Both the position numbers and the translations under genes were made by a program. Under the pieces are notes generated by a model. That model was not told the origin of the DNA and ran no database searches. It was given only the letters and a program-made list of their open reading frames with translations. From Sphingomonas pruni NBRC 15498 (GTDB lineage: Bacteria; Pseudomonadota; Alphaproteobacteria; Sphingomonadales; Sphingomonadaceae): 46,823 nt of DNA. Of the stretch, positions 11,564 to 19,898 are shown in pieces; positions within the stretch are counted from its first letter, which is position 1, and the number at the start of each line of letters is the position of its first letter. The stretch lies in assembly GCF_001598455.1 (NCBI RefSeq), contig NZ_BCYZ01000033.1, forward strand, positions 1-46,823. The letters are read 5' to 3'.

Positions 11564-12757
11564 CTAAATGGAGCATCGATGCGATGGCAACGATTGGTCG
11601 CCGACAGTTACCGAAGATCGTGCGGCGACCTGTGACGGATCCCCGCTTCGCGACGCCATAGCGATCCCGCGGCGATCGACGCTGCGCGAGCGACCGAGCA
11701 GGTCGAGTAGAGGGCGCTCCACATAGCGGTGAACCACCACCCCGAGTGTGGTCGAACTCATCACGAGTACCGCCACGACCCAGTAAACATTGGGTCGCCA
11801 CGCCCCGAACCAGGCGTGCTCCGCGCCCAACATTACGAATGCGTGCGTAAGGTAGACCGAATAGGACGCTCGGCCAATGATGAGCAGGAACCGTCCGATC
11901 CTGCCGGCTCGCCGGGCCGGCTCGATCGAGCCGAGCAGAAGCAATGTAAAGGCCGGGCCGAACATCAGCGCGCGCTTCAGGCTGGCATCGCCGCCGATGA
12001 TCGCGACCGGATGTAGGGAAACGCCGAGATCAATAGGCAGCATGGTGATCGCCGCCAGAAAACAAGCCACGAGGCAGATAAGCGCGCACCTCGCACGGAC
12101 GCCATGGAAGCCGCGGACGAAAAGCAGATACCCGACGATACCGCATGCGAATTCGAGATAGATTGGATTAACGAGAAAGCGGACCGTTATGGCCGAAGGG
12201 CGCCACATTATCCCCAAAAGGGCCGTCGCAGCGACCAATGACAGAATACCAAGGCTGACGGATCTGCGGCCCGTGGCCACAACGATCGCCACCAACAAAT
12301 AAAAACACAGTTCAAAGGCGAGCGTCCAACCGACATAGAGCGTCGGAAAGACATATTCGCCTTGGTCCGCCAGCGGCACGATCGACGCGGTCGTGAGGAA
12401 GGTTCGCGGATCGATGGGCTCGCCATACGACAGAAGAAGTAGGGCGTAGCCGATACTTGCCATCCAAAAAGCGGGAACGATGCGCTTGAAGCGATTCCAC
12501 GCGAACCGCGTTGCAGAGATCGGAGGACCCTGCGAAATGGAGTAGGTCATCACAAACCCGCTGATGACGAAAAACAGGTCGACCCCACAGGCGCCGAAAT
12601 CGTTGGCTGCGGGAACCGAGGGCAGGAAGAGGCCATCGACCCGCGCACCCAGCTTTGTGACAGAATCTACGACATGCGCGACGACCACTCCTAGTGCGGC
12701 CAAACCGCGCATCTGCTCGATCCCGTCGAGCCTGGTTCGGCCGCCGAAGCTGGACAT
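11564..12757 (-). CDS. Acyltransferase-3 family membrane protein (OafA/YrhL-like)
   Basis: The 397-aa integral membrane protein belongs to the acyltransferase-3 family, which moves acyl groups onto surface sugars such as O-antigen or exopolysaccharide. The N-terminal signature is present: LDGIEQMRGLAALGVVVAHV, with the R-G and H residues typical of the first helix, then GACGVDLFFVISGFVMTYS. About ten membrane helices follow, ending in a VHRYVERPLLDLLGR segment. Codon use is somewhat less GC-biased than in neighbours, hinting at later acquisition. The C-terminal 30 residues after the last helix are not conserved family sequence. Confidence 0.85.
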   Translation of the reverse strand: MSSFGGRTRLDGIEQMRGLAALGVVVAHVVDSVTKLGARVDGLFLPSVPAANDFGACGVDLFFVISGFVMTYSISQGPPISATRFAWNRFKRIVPAFWMASIGYALLLLSYGEPIDPRTFLTTASIVPLADQGEYVFPTLYVGWTLAFELCFYLLVAIVVATGRRSVSLGILSLVAATALLGIMWRPSAITVRFLVNPIYLEFACGIVGYLLFVRGFHGVRARCALICLVACFLAAITMLPIDLGVSLHPVAIIGGDASLKRALMFGPAFTLLLLGSIEPARRAGRIGRFLLIIGRASYSVYLTHAFVMLGAEHAWFGAWRPNVYWVVAVLVMSSTTLGVVVHRYVERPLLDLLGRSRSVDRRGIAMASRSGDPSQVAARSSVTVGDQSLPSHRCSI

Positions 12758-12925
12758 GCCGCCTCTGGTACGCAGAATTCCTTATGAAAAAGCTACACAA
12801 AAAGAACATATTACGCTCAAAATGGACCTAATTGCCCCGACTATGGCGGTGGCACGGACCCCTCGGCTGACGCAGTCGCGGTATTGGATTTTCCCTCTGG
12901 TCCTTGTCCGCGCCGATGGGTGAAA

Positions 12926-12969
12926 TCGGATATCCGACGATTTTCTTTGCCTGACGGTCGCGGACCGTC
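12926..12969. promoter_or_regulatory. Two palindromes upstream of the orphan parB-like gene
   Basis: TCGGATATCCGA (12926-12937) is a perfect 12-bp palindrome. GACGGTC-GCG-GACCGTC (12953-12969) is a 7-bp inverted repeat with a 3-nt spacer. They lie 46-89 bp before the parB-like start, between it and a divergent gene, and could be binding sites for its product. This is an inference from position only. Confidence 0.35.
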
Positions 12970-13014
12970 TGGAACGCTGGCGGCAACGTCAAACCCGGAC
13001 TATCGTGGCCGGCA

Positions 13015-14073
13015 ATGACCGAGCGTCGCGACAAGCCCAGCTTTGCCAGCCTGTTCAACCGCGCGCGCGCCGATGCGGAGGGGAAGGCGTCTATTTCTCC
13101 CGCCGCCACCGCTGAACCGGCGCGCGATCAATCGGCGGAGGTGCCGCCGCCCGCCGACCCGCGCCGCCGCGACGAATGGGCGTATGAAGCGATGCAATTC
13201 CTGGTCGATCCGGCGCGCGTGCGCATCTGGCCGGGCAATGCCCGCATCTACGAAGACCTGGATCCCGACAATTGCCGTGACCTGATCCAGTCGATCGCGA
13301 CCGAGGGGATGCAGAAGGTCGCCGCGATCGTCCGCCCGGTATTCGACGACGCGTTGTACGAATATGAGGTGATTGCCGGCACGCGGCGCCATTACGCGGT
13401 GTCGCATCTGCGCGCGACCAGCATGCCGTCGCTGCGCTTCCTCATCCAGGTCGAAATCCTCGACGACGAGGCCGCCTTTCGCCTTGCCGACCTGGAGAAC
13501 CGGGCGCGCAAGGACGTCTCCGACATCGAACGCGCGCGTAATTACGCGGCAGCGCTGCACGACCATTATGACGGCCATTTGACGCGGATGGCAGAGCGGC
13601 TGGCGCTGTCAAAGTCCTGGCTGTCCAAGATGATCCGGGTTTCGGCGCTGCCCGATCAACTGCTCGCGGCATTCGGGTCGCCGAGCGATCTTCACCTCAA
13701 GCCGGCCTATACTCTGGCGCAGAAGCTCGACGGACCCGCCGGGCCGGTGATCATGGCGACCGCGATCCAGATCGCCCGCGCACAGATGGCGCGGCGCGCG
13801 GATGGCCTTTCTCCATACCCGGCTGCGGAAGTGCTGCGCCAGTTGAACGAGGCGTCGACCCCCGCATCCGAACACCCTGCCGAACTGCGCGGCCCGACCG
13901 GCCGGCTGGCGATGAGCGCGAACGCCAACAAGAATACCCTGACCGTGAAGCTGCACGCCGGGTCCGGCGTCACGCGCAAGGCGATTACCGAGGCCGTCCG
14001 CGCCGCACTCGATGCCGCGGAGGCAAAGGGATTCTCGCTCGGCCTTTCGGCGCGGGACGACGAGAGCAACTAG
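13015..14073 (+). CDS. ParB/RepB-family partition-like protein without a ParA partner
   Basis: This 352-aa DNA-binding protein resembles plasmid-type ParB/RepB. The N-terminal ParB box has VRIWPGNARIYEDLD and YEYEVIAGTRRHYAVSHLRA (the conserved GxRRxxA patch). This is followed by ADLENRARKDVSDIERARNYA, matching the ENxxRxDLSxxExA segment, and a helix-turn-helix ALSKSWLSKMIRVSALPDQL at about 200-220. Such proteins normally bind parS sites and pair with a ParA ATPase encoded directly upstream. Here the upstream neighbour is a divergent acyltransferase and no ParA is present. It may be a domesticated remnant of an integrated plasmid, or a transcription factor/nucleoid protein. Its stop overlaps that of the convergent GNAT gene by 4 nt. 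Confidence 0.8.
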   Translation: MTERRDKPSFASLFNRARADAEGKASISPAATAEPARDQSAEVPPPADPRRRDEWAYEAMQFLVDPARVRIWPGNARIYEDLDPDNCRDLIQSIATEGMQKVAAIVRPVFDDALYEYEVIAGTRRHYAVSHLRATSMPSLRFLIQVEILDDEAAFRLADLENRARKDVSDIERARNYAAALHDHYDGHLTRMAERLALSKSWLSKMIRVSALPDQLLAAFGSPSDLHLKPAYTLAQKLDGPAGPVIMATAIQIARAQMARRADGLSPYPAAEVLRQLNEASTPASEHPAELRGPTGRLAMSANANKNTLTVKLHAGSGVTRKAITEAVRAALDAAEAKGFSLGLSARDDESN

Positions 14074-15197
14074 CTTCGGGCATCAGCAGGCCCGGACGGC
14101 TGGTCCGGCGCCTGCCCGCTCCGCCGCCACATCCCCTTCAGCACGCGGCCGAGCATCGATGGCGTGCCGGGGCGCAGGAGCAGCCAATCGCGGATCGCCG
14201 GCCCAGGTTCGGCGCCGATCGCGCTTTTATAGCCGCTATCGCCTGCGCCCCAATCGACCTTTGTCATCCCCTTCTCGAGCGCCCGGACGAGATTGCGATA
14301 GTAAAGCAGCCTGCCTGGCGAATGCTTGGCAAAGGCCGGGTCATAGCTGTTGGCGATGGCATATTTGAACGAGCCCAGGTCGAGGTCGAACGAAAAGGCG
14401 GCGGGAGCTCCATCGACCGTCAACAACGCGGCCGACATCATCTCGGCGATCACCGGATCGGCAGTGGCCTGGCGCCAGAACGCGCCATGGCCCTTGCGCG
14501 TGAACTTGGCATCGCTGCCGTCGGTGCGCGCAGCGATCCAGCTCTTCTGCTCGATCGCCGCGAGCTGATCGAAGCCGCCCGCCGCGAGATCGCTGCCGCT
14601 CAGGAAGCGCCAGTCGAGCGCGCCGTGCTCGGCCAGATGCTTTTCGTGGAAGCGGTTCTTCTTGAGTGTCGACGCGCGCGGCCATGAGCCGTGGCTTTGC
14701 GCGGCGACCATGTCGAGCAGATAAGAATCGGCGACGAAGCGATCGAGCACCATCCAGTGCCGGCGCCTGGCCGCCGCGATCAGGCCGACCACTGCCGGGT
14801 CGCCGTCATAGGATGGCCCGACGCGCAGCCCGTTGACCTCTTGTCCCAGCCGATCGACCAGGATGCCGAACGCTTCGTCCGAGGCGTCGGCGCAGGCTGG
14901 AAAGCCGCGAAAGGGCCAATAGCAGCCCGGGATCGCAGCGAGCCTCGCCGCTTCGGGTCCGAATCCCGCGAGCGGTAGGGCGATGACCGGATAGCCGTCG
15001 CGCTCGACGATCAGCGTCCGCGCTCGGCCGCCATAAGCGGCGATCGCAGCGGCGAACCATTGATAGCGGAGGAACCGATACCTCTCGTCCGCTGCCTCCG
15101 CCACCACGTCGATCAGCGCCGACAGTCCGTCGAACGCGGTGGCGCGCATCGTCGGAGGAAGGCGCTTGAACTCGCTGAGCAACATCGGCTTGGTCAT
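14070..15197 (-). CDS. GNAT-family acyltransferase (FemAB/CelD-like)
   Basis: The 375-aa protein matches the Acetyltransf_6 (CelD/BcsL, FemAB-like) group. Characteristic pieces are LRYQWFAAAIAAYGG near the N-terminus, LKKNRFHEKHLAEHG mid-protein (the K-N-R-x6-L motif of CelD relatives), AAIEQKSWI, and the C-terminal SPGRLLYYRNLVRALEKG with VDWGAGDSGYKSAIG. Relatives act in exopolysaccharide or cell-surface polymer synthesis, but the acyl donor and acceptor are not known. ATG 15197 is used; ATG 15185 is an alternative. Confidence 0.8.
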   Translation of the reverse strand: MTKPMLLSEFKRLPPTMRATAFDGLSALIDVVAEAADERYRFLRYQWFAAAIAAYGGRARTLIVERDGYPVIALPLAGFGPEAARLAAIPGCYWPFRGFPACADASDEAFGILVDRLGQEVNGLRVGPSYDGDPAVVGLIAAARRRHWMVLDRFVADSYLLDMVAAQSHGSWPRASTLKKNRFHEKHLAEHGALDWRFLSGSDLAAGGFDQLAAIEQKSWIAARTDGSDAKFTRKGHGAFWRQATADPVIAEMMSAALLTVDGAPAAFSFDLDLGSFKYAIANSYDPAFAKHSPGRLLYYRNLVRALEKGMTKVDWGAGDSGYKSAIGAEPGPAIRDWLLLRPGTPSMLGRVLKGMWRRSGQAPDQPSGPADARS

Positions 15198-15247
15198 GAT
15201 CGCCGGCTATACCGGCCAGCTGTTACCAAGCCGTTTTGATACGGCGA

Positions 15248-15607
15248 TTAGCCCTCGCGAACCCAGGTGCGCGCGGCCTCGCCCTGGCTTTCCGGAAACA
15301 CGCGCATTTCTCCGGAAAACAGGGCGGCGGCCGCGCGCGTGATCGGCCCGATCCAGCCGTGGTCGGTCACCACCGCGGCGCGCCCGATCGCCTTGCGGTG
15401 CTGGATGACCCATTTCAGATCCTCCCACCACAAAGACGGATCGATCGGCCCCAGCTCACGCACCGTCTCGACGACGCGCAGCTTGCCGTATTTGGCGATC
15501 TGCGCGTCCAGCACAGGGATGAGCGCTTCGTAATCGGCCCGCGTGATCGCGCCATCGACGATTAGATCGATCACGCCCGTCGCTTCATCGACCGTGTAGT
15601 TGAGCAT
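15248..15607 (-). CDS. SpoIIAA-like (STAS-related) protein
   Basis: The 119-aa cytoplasmic protein fits the SpoIIAA-like family. It has an initial beta-strand pair LNYTVDEATGVIDLIVDGAI, a helix DYEALIPVLDAQIAKYGKLRVV, and a conserved WWEDLKWVIQHRKAIGRAAVVTD segment, ending in EMRVFPESQGEAARTWV. The fold is related to anti-sigma-factor antagonists, but members of this family lack a known partner and may bind lipids. A strong GGAAGGAGAC ribosome site sits before the ATG at 15607. It is divergent from the DUF2721 gene by 54 nt. Confidence 0.8.
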   Translation of the reverse strand: MLNYTVDEATGVIDLIVDGAITRADYEALIPVLDAQIAKYGKLRVVETVRELGPIDPSLWWEDLKWVIQHRKAIGRAAVVTDHGWIGPITRAAAALFSGEMRVFPESQGEAARTWVREG

Positions 15608-15661
15608 GGTCCGTCTCCTTCCGCTTTCATAAACGCCGAAGGGCCGCCATGATGTCCGGCG

Positions 15662-16120
15662 ATGCAGCCCAATACCGTCTCGACGATCGCCCAGACCATC
15701 CAGCTCTCGCTGTCGCCGGTGTTCATGCTCACCGGTATCGGCGCCTTGCTCAACGTGCTGGTCGGCCGGATGGCGCGCGTGGTCGACCGCGTACGCGACC
15801 TGGAGAAGCTCCATCCCTTGTCCAGCGGCCCCGACCGCGATCGTTTCGTTGCGGAACTGCGCATCCTCGACCGCCGCATCCGGGTGATCAATTTCGGGCT
15901 GTTCCTGGCGGTGTCGAGCGCGGTGATGACATGCCTGGTGGTCGCCCAATTATTCGTCGGCGACCTGATCGGGCTGCACATCGCGACGATCGTAGCACTC
16001 ACCTTCACCACGGCGATGCTGCTGTTGATCGCGGCGCTGGTCAGCTTCATCGTCGAGGTCCGCACCTCGCTGCTGGCGGTCAAGGTGCGCGAGGAGTTGC
16101 TCGAAGAGCGGCAGGGCTAG
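15662..16120 (+). CDS. DUF2721 membrane protein
   Basis: The 152-aa protein has three predicted membrane helices, about 15-35, 80-100 and 105-130. It shows the DUF2721 pattern: a first helix ending in LLNVLVGRMARVVDRVRDLE, then a cytoplasmic ELRILDRRIRVINFGLFL, then the paired C-terminal helices and a charged tail. The function of this family is unknown. It converges with the amidase gene, leaving 12 nt between stops. Confidence 0.8.
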   Translation: MQPNTVSTIAQTIQLSLSPVFMLTGIGALLNVLVGRMARVVDRVRDLEKLHPLSSGPDRDRFVAELRILDRRIRVINFGLFLAVSSAVMTCLVVAQLFVGDLIGLHIATIVALTFTTAMLLLIAALVSFIVEVRTSLLAVKVREELLEERQG

Positions 16121-16132
16121 GGTCCGTACTCC

Positions 16133-17746
16133 CTAAGGCTTACCCTCCACTCCGGCGCCCGCATCGGCCGTCGGCGCGTAGGTGGGCGCGACCCGCGCCT
16201 TCGACGCTTGCTCATAGACATAGCCGGCCTCGAGGAGTTTGCCGTCGCTATAGGCCGGGCCGATGAACGACAGGCCGGTCGGCAAGCCACGCACTAGCCC
16301 CATCGGCACGGTCAGATTGGGATAGCCAGAAATCGCGGGCAGCTCGGACGAGCTCGGGCCGTTATATTGATCGCCATAGATCGGGTCGCTCAGCCAGGCC
16401 GGACCGTAAGTCGGCTGAACCAGGATCGTCGCATCGGCCTGTTTGAGCATGCCGTCGATCGCGCCTTTGGCCAGGCTCAGCGACTTGTCGCGCTGCGCCT
16501 GATAGCTCGCCTCGCCAGTGCCTTTCGACTTGGCCGCCATGTCGAAAATCTCCTGCGCGAAATAGGGCATTTCGGCATCGGCATTGGCAGTGTCGAACGC
16601 GATCACATCGTCGATCGTGCGCGTCTTCACGCTGGGCGGCGTCGAGGCGAGATATTTGTCGAGATCGGTCTTCAGCTCGAACTTGAGCACGTCGAATTCG
16701 GCGTCGCCCATGCCGTCGGTCTTGGGCCGCTGGACGTCGACGAGCACCGCGCCCTGCGCCCTGAGCACGGCCAGCGCCTGGTCGAAGCGCGTGGCGATCA
16801 GCGGCGACATATCGGGGCGATAGACCGCGATGCGGACGCCTTTGAGCGACGCGCCAGCCAAACCCGCCGTGAAGTCCTTGCGGTATTTGCCCGCATCCCT
16901 GGTCGCCGCGTCGCCCGGGTCGCTGCCGACCATCGCCGAGAACAGGGTCGCGACGTCGCGAACGCTGCGCGCCATCGGTCCCGGTGTATCCTGGCTATGG
17001 CTGATCGGTACGACATAAGTGCGGCTGACCAGCCCTAACGTAGGCTTGAGCCCGACTAGGCCGTTGATCGATGAGGGACAGACCACCGACCCGTCGGTTT
17101 CCGTCCCCAGTCCCGCCGCCGCGAAACTCGCCGCTACCGCAGCCCCGGTCCCACTCGACGAACCGCAAGAAGTGCGATCGAGCCCGTAGGGATTGCGCAC
17201 CAGCCCACCGATCGCGCTCCATCCGCTCATCGCCTTGGTCGAGCGGATATTGGCCCATTCGCTGAGGTTGGTCTTGCCCAGGATGACCGCGCCCTGCGCG
17301 CGCAGCAACGCAACGACGGGCGCGTCGCGATGGGTGAGATTGTCCTTGAGCGCCAGGCTGCCCGCGGTGGTCGGGAGCGGGTCCCTGGTTTCGATATTGT
17401 CCTTGATCAGGATCGGAATGCCGTCGAGCGGACCCAGCAGCTTCTTGGCCTTGCGCCGAGCGTCGCTCGCTTTGGCCTGGGCGACCGCATCGGGATTGAC
17501 CGCGATGACCGCGCGCAACGTCGGTCCCTTGCGGTCCATGGCAGCGATGCGATCGAGATAGGCGCGCGTGATGTCGACACTGCTGTCCTGCCCCTTGTCC
17601 ATCCGCGATCGCAATTGGTCGATCGAGACCTCGGTAACGGAATTCTGCGCGGACGCATTCTGCGCGATGGCGGGCAAGGGTGTGGCGAGCAGGATCAGAG
17701 CGGCGAAGCGGCGCATAGCGGTCCCCATTTTATGGCCCGCCTTCAT
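16133..17746 (-). CDS. Exported amidase (amidase signature family)
   Basis: The 537-aa enzyme belongs to the amidase signature family of Ser-Ser-Lys hydrolases acting on amides. Catalytic residues are visible: K115 in ILIKDN, the cis-Ser in GSSSG (195-199), and nucleophile S220 in TETDGSVVCPS. The N-terminus MKAGHKMGTAMRRFAALILL, with cleavage near AIAQ, is a signal peptide, so this member works outside the cytoplasm. That excludes a GatA role in tRNA amidation. ATG 17746 is chosen because AAGGAG lies 8 nt upstream; internal ATGs at positions 7 and 11 are alternatives. The substrate is unknown. It is divergent from the flavoprotein with a 51-nt gap. Confidence 0.9.
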   Translation of the reverse strand: MKAGHKMGTAMRRFAALILLATPLPAIAQNASAQNSVTEVSIDQLRSRMDKGQDSSVDITRAYLDRIAAMDRKGPTLRAVIAVNPDAVAQAKASDARRKAKKLLGPLDGIPILIKDNIETRDPLPTTAGSLALKDNLTHRDAPVVALLRAQGAVILGKTNLSEWANIRSTKAMSGWSAIGGLVRNPYGLDRTSCGSSSGTGAAVAASFAAAGLGTETDGSVVCPSSINGLVGLKPTLGLVSRTYVVPISHSQDTPGPMARSVRDVATLFSAMVGSDPGDAATRDAGKYRKDFTAGLAGASLKGVRIAVYRPDMSPLIATRFDQALAVLRAQGAVLVDVQRPKTDGMGDAEFDVLKFELKTDLDKYLASTPPSVKTRTIDDVIAFDTANADAEMPYFAQEIFDMAAKSKGTGEASYQAQRDKSLSLAKGAIDGMLKQADATILVQPTYGPAWLSDPIYGDQYNGPSSSELPAISGYPNLTVPMGLVRGLPTGLSFIGPAYSDGKLLEAGYVYEQASKARVAPTYAPTADAGAGVEGKP

Positions 17747-17797
17747 CGTCCAACTCCTTCCCTTCGACAAGCGCGATGCGAACGTTATGGTATCGAC

Positions 17798-19255
17798 ATG
17801 ACTGTTCCGCTCGAAACCCAGGTGATCATCATCGGTGCCGGCATGTCGGGCCTGCTCGCAGCGATCCGCATGAAGCAGGCCGGGGTCGATTTCGTCGTGC
17901 TCGAAAAGAGCCTGGAGGTCGGCGGGACCTGGCTCGACAATTGCTATCCGGGATCCGGCTGCGACGTTCCGAGCCATCTCTATAGCTACAGTTTCGCAGG
18001 CAATCCGCACTGGTCGCGGCTGTTCGCGCGGCAGCCAGAGATCCTCGAATATTTCCGCGACCAGGCGAACCGATTCCGCCTCCGGCCGCACCTATGCCTC
18101 GGCGTCGAGGTGGCGAGCGCCGATTGGGACGAGGCAAGCACCCGCTGGACAGTCACTTCGGCCGACGGCAATCGCTGGCGCGCACCTGCGTTGATCGTGG
18201 CGACCGGCCAGCTCAATCGGCCGCGCACGCCCGATCTGCCCGGCCGTGAAAGCTTTGCCGGTGCGCAGATCCACACCGCGCGCTGGCACGCCGATGCTCC
18301 GATCGCCGGCAAGCGCGTGGGCGTGATCGGCACCGGCGCCAGCGCGATCCAGGTTGTGCCCGAAGTCGCGCGGGAAGCCGGACATCTCACCGTGTTCCAG
18401 CGGTCGCCGCATTGGATCATCCCGCGCATGGATGCGCCGATCTCTCCGGCGATGAAGCGGCTGTTCGCGAGCGTGCCGCTGCTGAGAAAGGCGTTCCGCG
18501 CGCTGATCTGGAGGCGGCTGGAAGCGACGCATCCGGCAATCGCCGAGCCGGGTGGCGTCAAGGCGCGTGAGATGGAGAAGATGGCGCTCGACTATCTCGC
18601 AGCAACCATAGCCGACCCGGCATTGCGCCAGGCGCTGACTCCCGATTTCCCGATCGGCTGCAAGCGGACGCTCGTGTCCGACGATTACTATCCGGCGCTC
18701 GCGAGCGACAATGTCACGCTCGAAACGCGCGCGATCGACCGGATCGAACCGGGCGGCGTGCGGCTTGCCGACGGCGCGCTGGCCGAGCTCGACACGATAA
18801 TCTGGGCGACCGGGTTCGAAACGCACGGCTTCGTCGCCCCGATCGCGATCAACGGACCGGCCGGAAGCCTGGCACAGGCTTGGGCGAATGGCGCCCGTGC
18901 CTATCGCGGCACCACCGTCGCCGGCTTTCCGAACCTGTTCCTGCTCTATGGCCCCAACACCAATCTCGGGCACAATTCGATCATCTTCATGGTCGAGCGG
19001 CAAATGGAATATGCGCTGCCCGCGATCCTCAAAGTGGCGCGCGGAGAAGCCCGCAGGATCGCGATCAGGCCCGAAGCGCAACAGGCCTATAACCGGACAT
19101 TGCAGGCGCGGCTGGCGACAACCTCCTGGGCCGCCGGGTGCGGCAGCTGGTACAAGACCGACAACGGAGTGATGCCCAACAACTGGGCCGGCAACACCGC
19201 CGAATTCGCGCGGATGATGAAACGCTTCGACGCGGAAGCGTACGAGATCGCCTGA
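17798..19255 (+). CDS. Flavin-containing monooxygenase, Baeyer-Villiger type
   Basis: This 485-aa FAD/NADPH enzyme of the class B monooxygenases likely converts ketones to esters or lactones. An FAD Rossmann motif GAGMSG (13-18) is followed by the BVMO fingerprint FAGAQIHTARW (153-163, FxGxxxHxxxW). A second NADPH-binding motif VIGTGASA begins near 176, and a class B IIWATGFETHGF segment comes later. The C-terminus has NLFLLYGPNTNLGHNS, a common feature of this group. The substrate cannot be inferred. It shares a short divergent promoter region with the amidase, which could hydrolyse a product of the same pathway (speculative). Confidence 0.9.
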   Translation: MTVPLETQVIIIGAGMSGLLAAIRMKQAGVDFVVLEKSLEVGGTWLDNCYPGSGCDVPSHLYSYSFAGNPHWSRLFARQPEILEYFRDQANRFRLRPHLCLGVEVASADWDEASTRWTVTSADGNRWRAPALIVATGQLNRPRTPDLPGRESFAGAQIHTARWHADAPIAGKRVGVIGTGASAIQVVPEVAREAGHLTVFQRSPHWIIPRMDAPISPAMKRLFASVPLLRKAFRALIWRRLEATHPAIAEPGGVKAREMEKMALDYLAATIADPALRQALTPDFPIGCKRTLVSDDYYPALASDNVTLETRAIDRIEPGGVRLADGALAELDTIIWATGFETHGFVAPIAINGPAGSLAQAWANGARAYRGTTVAGFPNLFLLYGPNTNLGHNSIIFMVERQMEYALPAILKVARGEARRIAIRPEAQQAYNRTLQARLATTSWAAGCGSWYKTDNGVMPNNWAGNTAEFARMMKRFDAEAYEIA

Positions 19256-19269
19256 CCCAGGCGCGCGGA

Positions 19270-19318
19270 ATGCAAAAATGAAAAGAGGCTGCCGGGGACT
19301 CCCATCCCCGGCAACCTC
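19270..19318 (-). terminator. Terminator-like hairpin, minus-strand polarity
   Basis: TGCCGGGGA 19290-19298 pairs with TCCCCGGCA 19305-19313, extended by GAGG 19285-19288 with CCTC 19315-19318. Read on the minus strand it runs into CTTTTCATTTTTG (T-rich, 19284 down to 19272), the correct polarity for a terminator of the minus-strand unit. It lies 29 nt after the flavoprotein stop and may also work on the plus strand, where no T-run follows. Confidence 0.65.
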
Positions 19319-19429
19319 CTAACATGGTCAGCGGCCGGAAGCTCCAGCCCGGAGGACCATGCGGACCGCTATTCCTGTGATCCTAAGCGTTGATTGAGGG
19401 AGGATACCCCCCGCAAAGGATCGGCGGAC

Positions 19430-19486
19430 TTAGCGGCGCGTCCCCCGAACGAACTGAACCGACCCCACTGCTGAACCATGAGACAT
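19430..19486 (-). CDS. 18-aa ORF with extended Shine-Dalgarno
   Basis: The short frame encodes MSHGSAVGSVQFVRGTRR. It starts 1-2 nt after a 15-nt stretch (19488-19502) perfectly complementary to the 3' end of 16S rRNA, including AAAGGAGGTGATCC. If the core AGGAGG is taken as the ribosome site, spacing to the ATG is about 7 nt, which is normal. The peptide is basic and has no recognisable motif. It could be a leader peptide or a translated small ORF; without conservation data it is only a candidate. Confidence 0.35.
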   Translation of the reverse strand: MSHGSAVGSVQFVRGTRR

Positions 19487-19619
19487 CGGATCACCTCCTT
19501 TCGCTTGTTGAAACACCGTGACCAGAACTGGCCACGAGCTCAATGTGAATCGTCCTGGATCGCAATTCAAGTCTTGTAATGTTCGGTAAAATCGACGATT
19601 CTCTTTCGCCTGTTGCTTG

Positions 19620-19895
19620 TCAGCGCCCGAATGCGGCGCGCAGCTCTTCTTTTGCCTTTTCCAGCACCTTTTTCTGTTTCGGCGACAGATCCTTGCCCGC
19701 GCGATTGATATAGAAGGTCAGCATCGACATTGCCGACTGGAACGGCGTGCCTTTGCGACGGTGGCTGTGCTCGGCGGAGCGCTTCAGCGAGAGCGCGATC
19801 GATTTCGGATCGTCGCGCGTGAAGACATCCTTTTCGAGGTCGAGCGCGTCCGAATGCTCGGTCACGTCCTGCGACCATTTATGTGCGGCCGCCAT
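19620..19895 (-). CDS. DUF3175 protein
   Basis: The 91-aa protein matches DUF3175. KWSQDVTEHSDALDLEKDVF is near the N-terminus, then IALSLKRSAEHSHRRKGTPF, then SAMSMLTFYINRAGKDLS and a charged C-terminal helix. The function is unknown; the sequence is soluble and highly charged. Its start is 3 nt downstream of the stop of the 49-aa gene, so the two are very likely one operon. Downstream on the same strand lies the gene-poor stretch with the candidate small transcript. Confidence 0.85.
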   Translation of the reverse strand: MAAAHKWSQDVTEHSDALDLEKDVFTRDDPKSIALSLKRSAEHSHRRKGTPFQSAMSMLTFYINRAGKDLSPKQKKVLEKAKEELRAAFGR

Positions 19896-19898
19896 CGC

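Larger units (their letters stand above)
19270..19570 (-). ncRNA. Candidate small transcript in the 364-bp gene-poor stretch
   Basis: Between the flavoprotein stop (19255) and the DUF3175 gene (19620) no ordinary gene is present. On the minus strand the stretch is organised like a small transcription unit. It has a possible -35 TTGAAT (19570-19565) and a weak -10 CACATT (19547-19542) with 17-bp spacing. A leader hairpin CGTGGCCA/TGGTCACG with one wobble follows, then AAAGGAGGTGATCC before an 18-codon ORF. Next come a CATGGTC...GACCATG hairpin (19323-19361) and the terminator-like stem at 19285-19318. Downstream TCCTCC segments (near 19400 and 19350) could pair with the ribosome site. A second 10-codon frame (19328-19360) is inside the hairpin. 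It could equally be a processed 3' UTR of the DUF3175 mRNA. Confidence 0.4.

Noticed and set aside
19328..19360. 10-codon ORF MVLRAGASGR inside the hairpin
   Set aside because: No good ribosome site and too short to support; mentioned only in the small-transcript entry.
19485..19505. Plus-strand GGATCACCTCCTTTC, identical to the 3' end of 16S rRNA
   Set aside because: No other 16S sequence flanks it, so it is not an rRNA gene or fragment; it is better read as a long Shine-Dalgarno on the minus strand.
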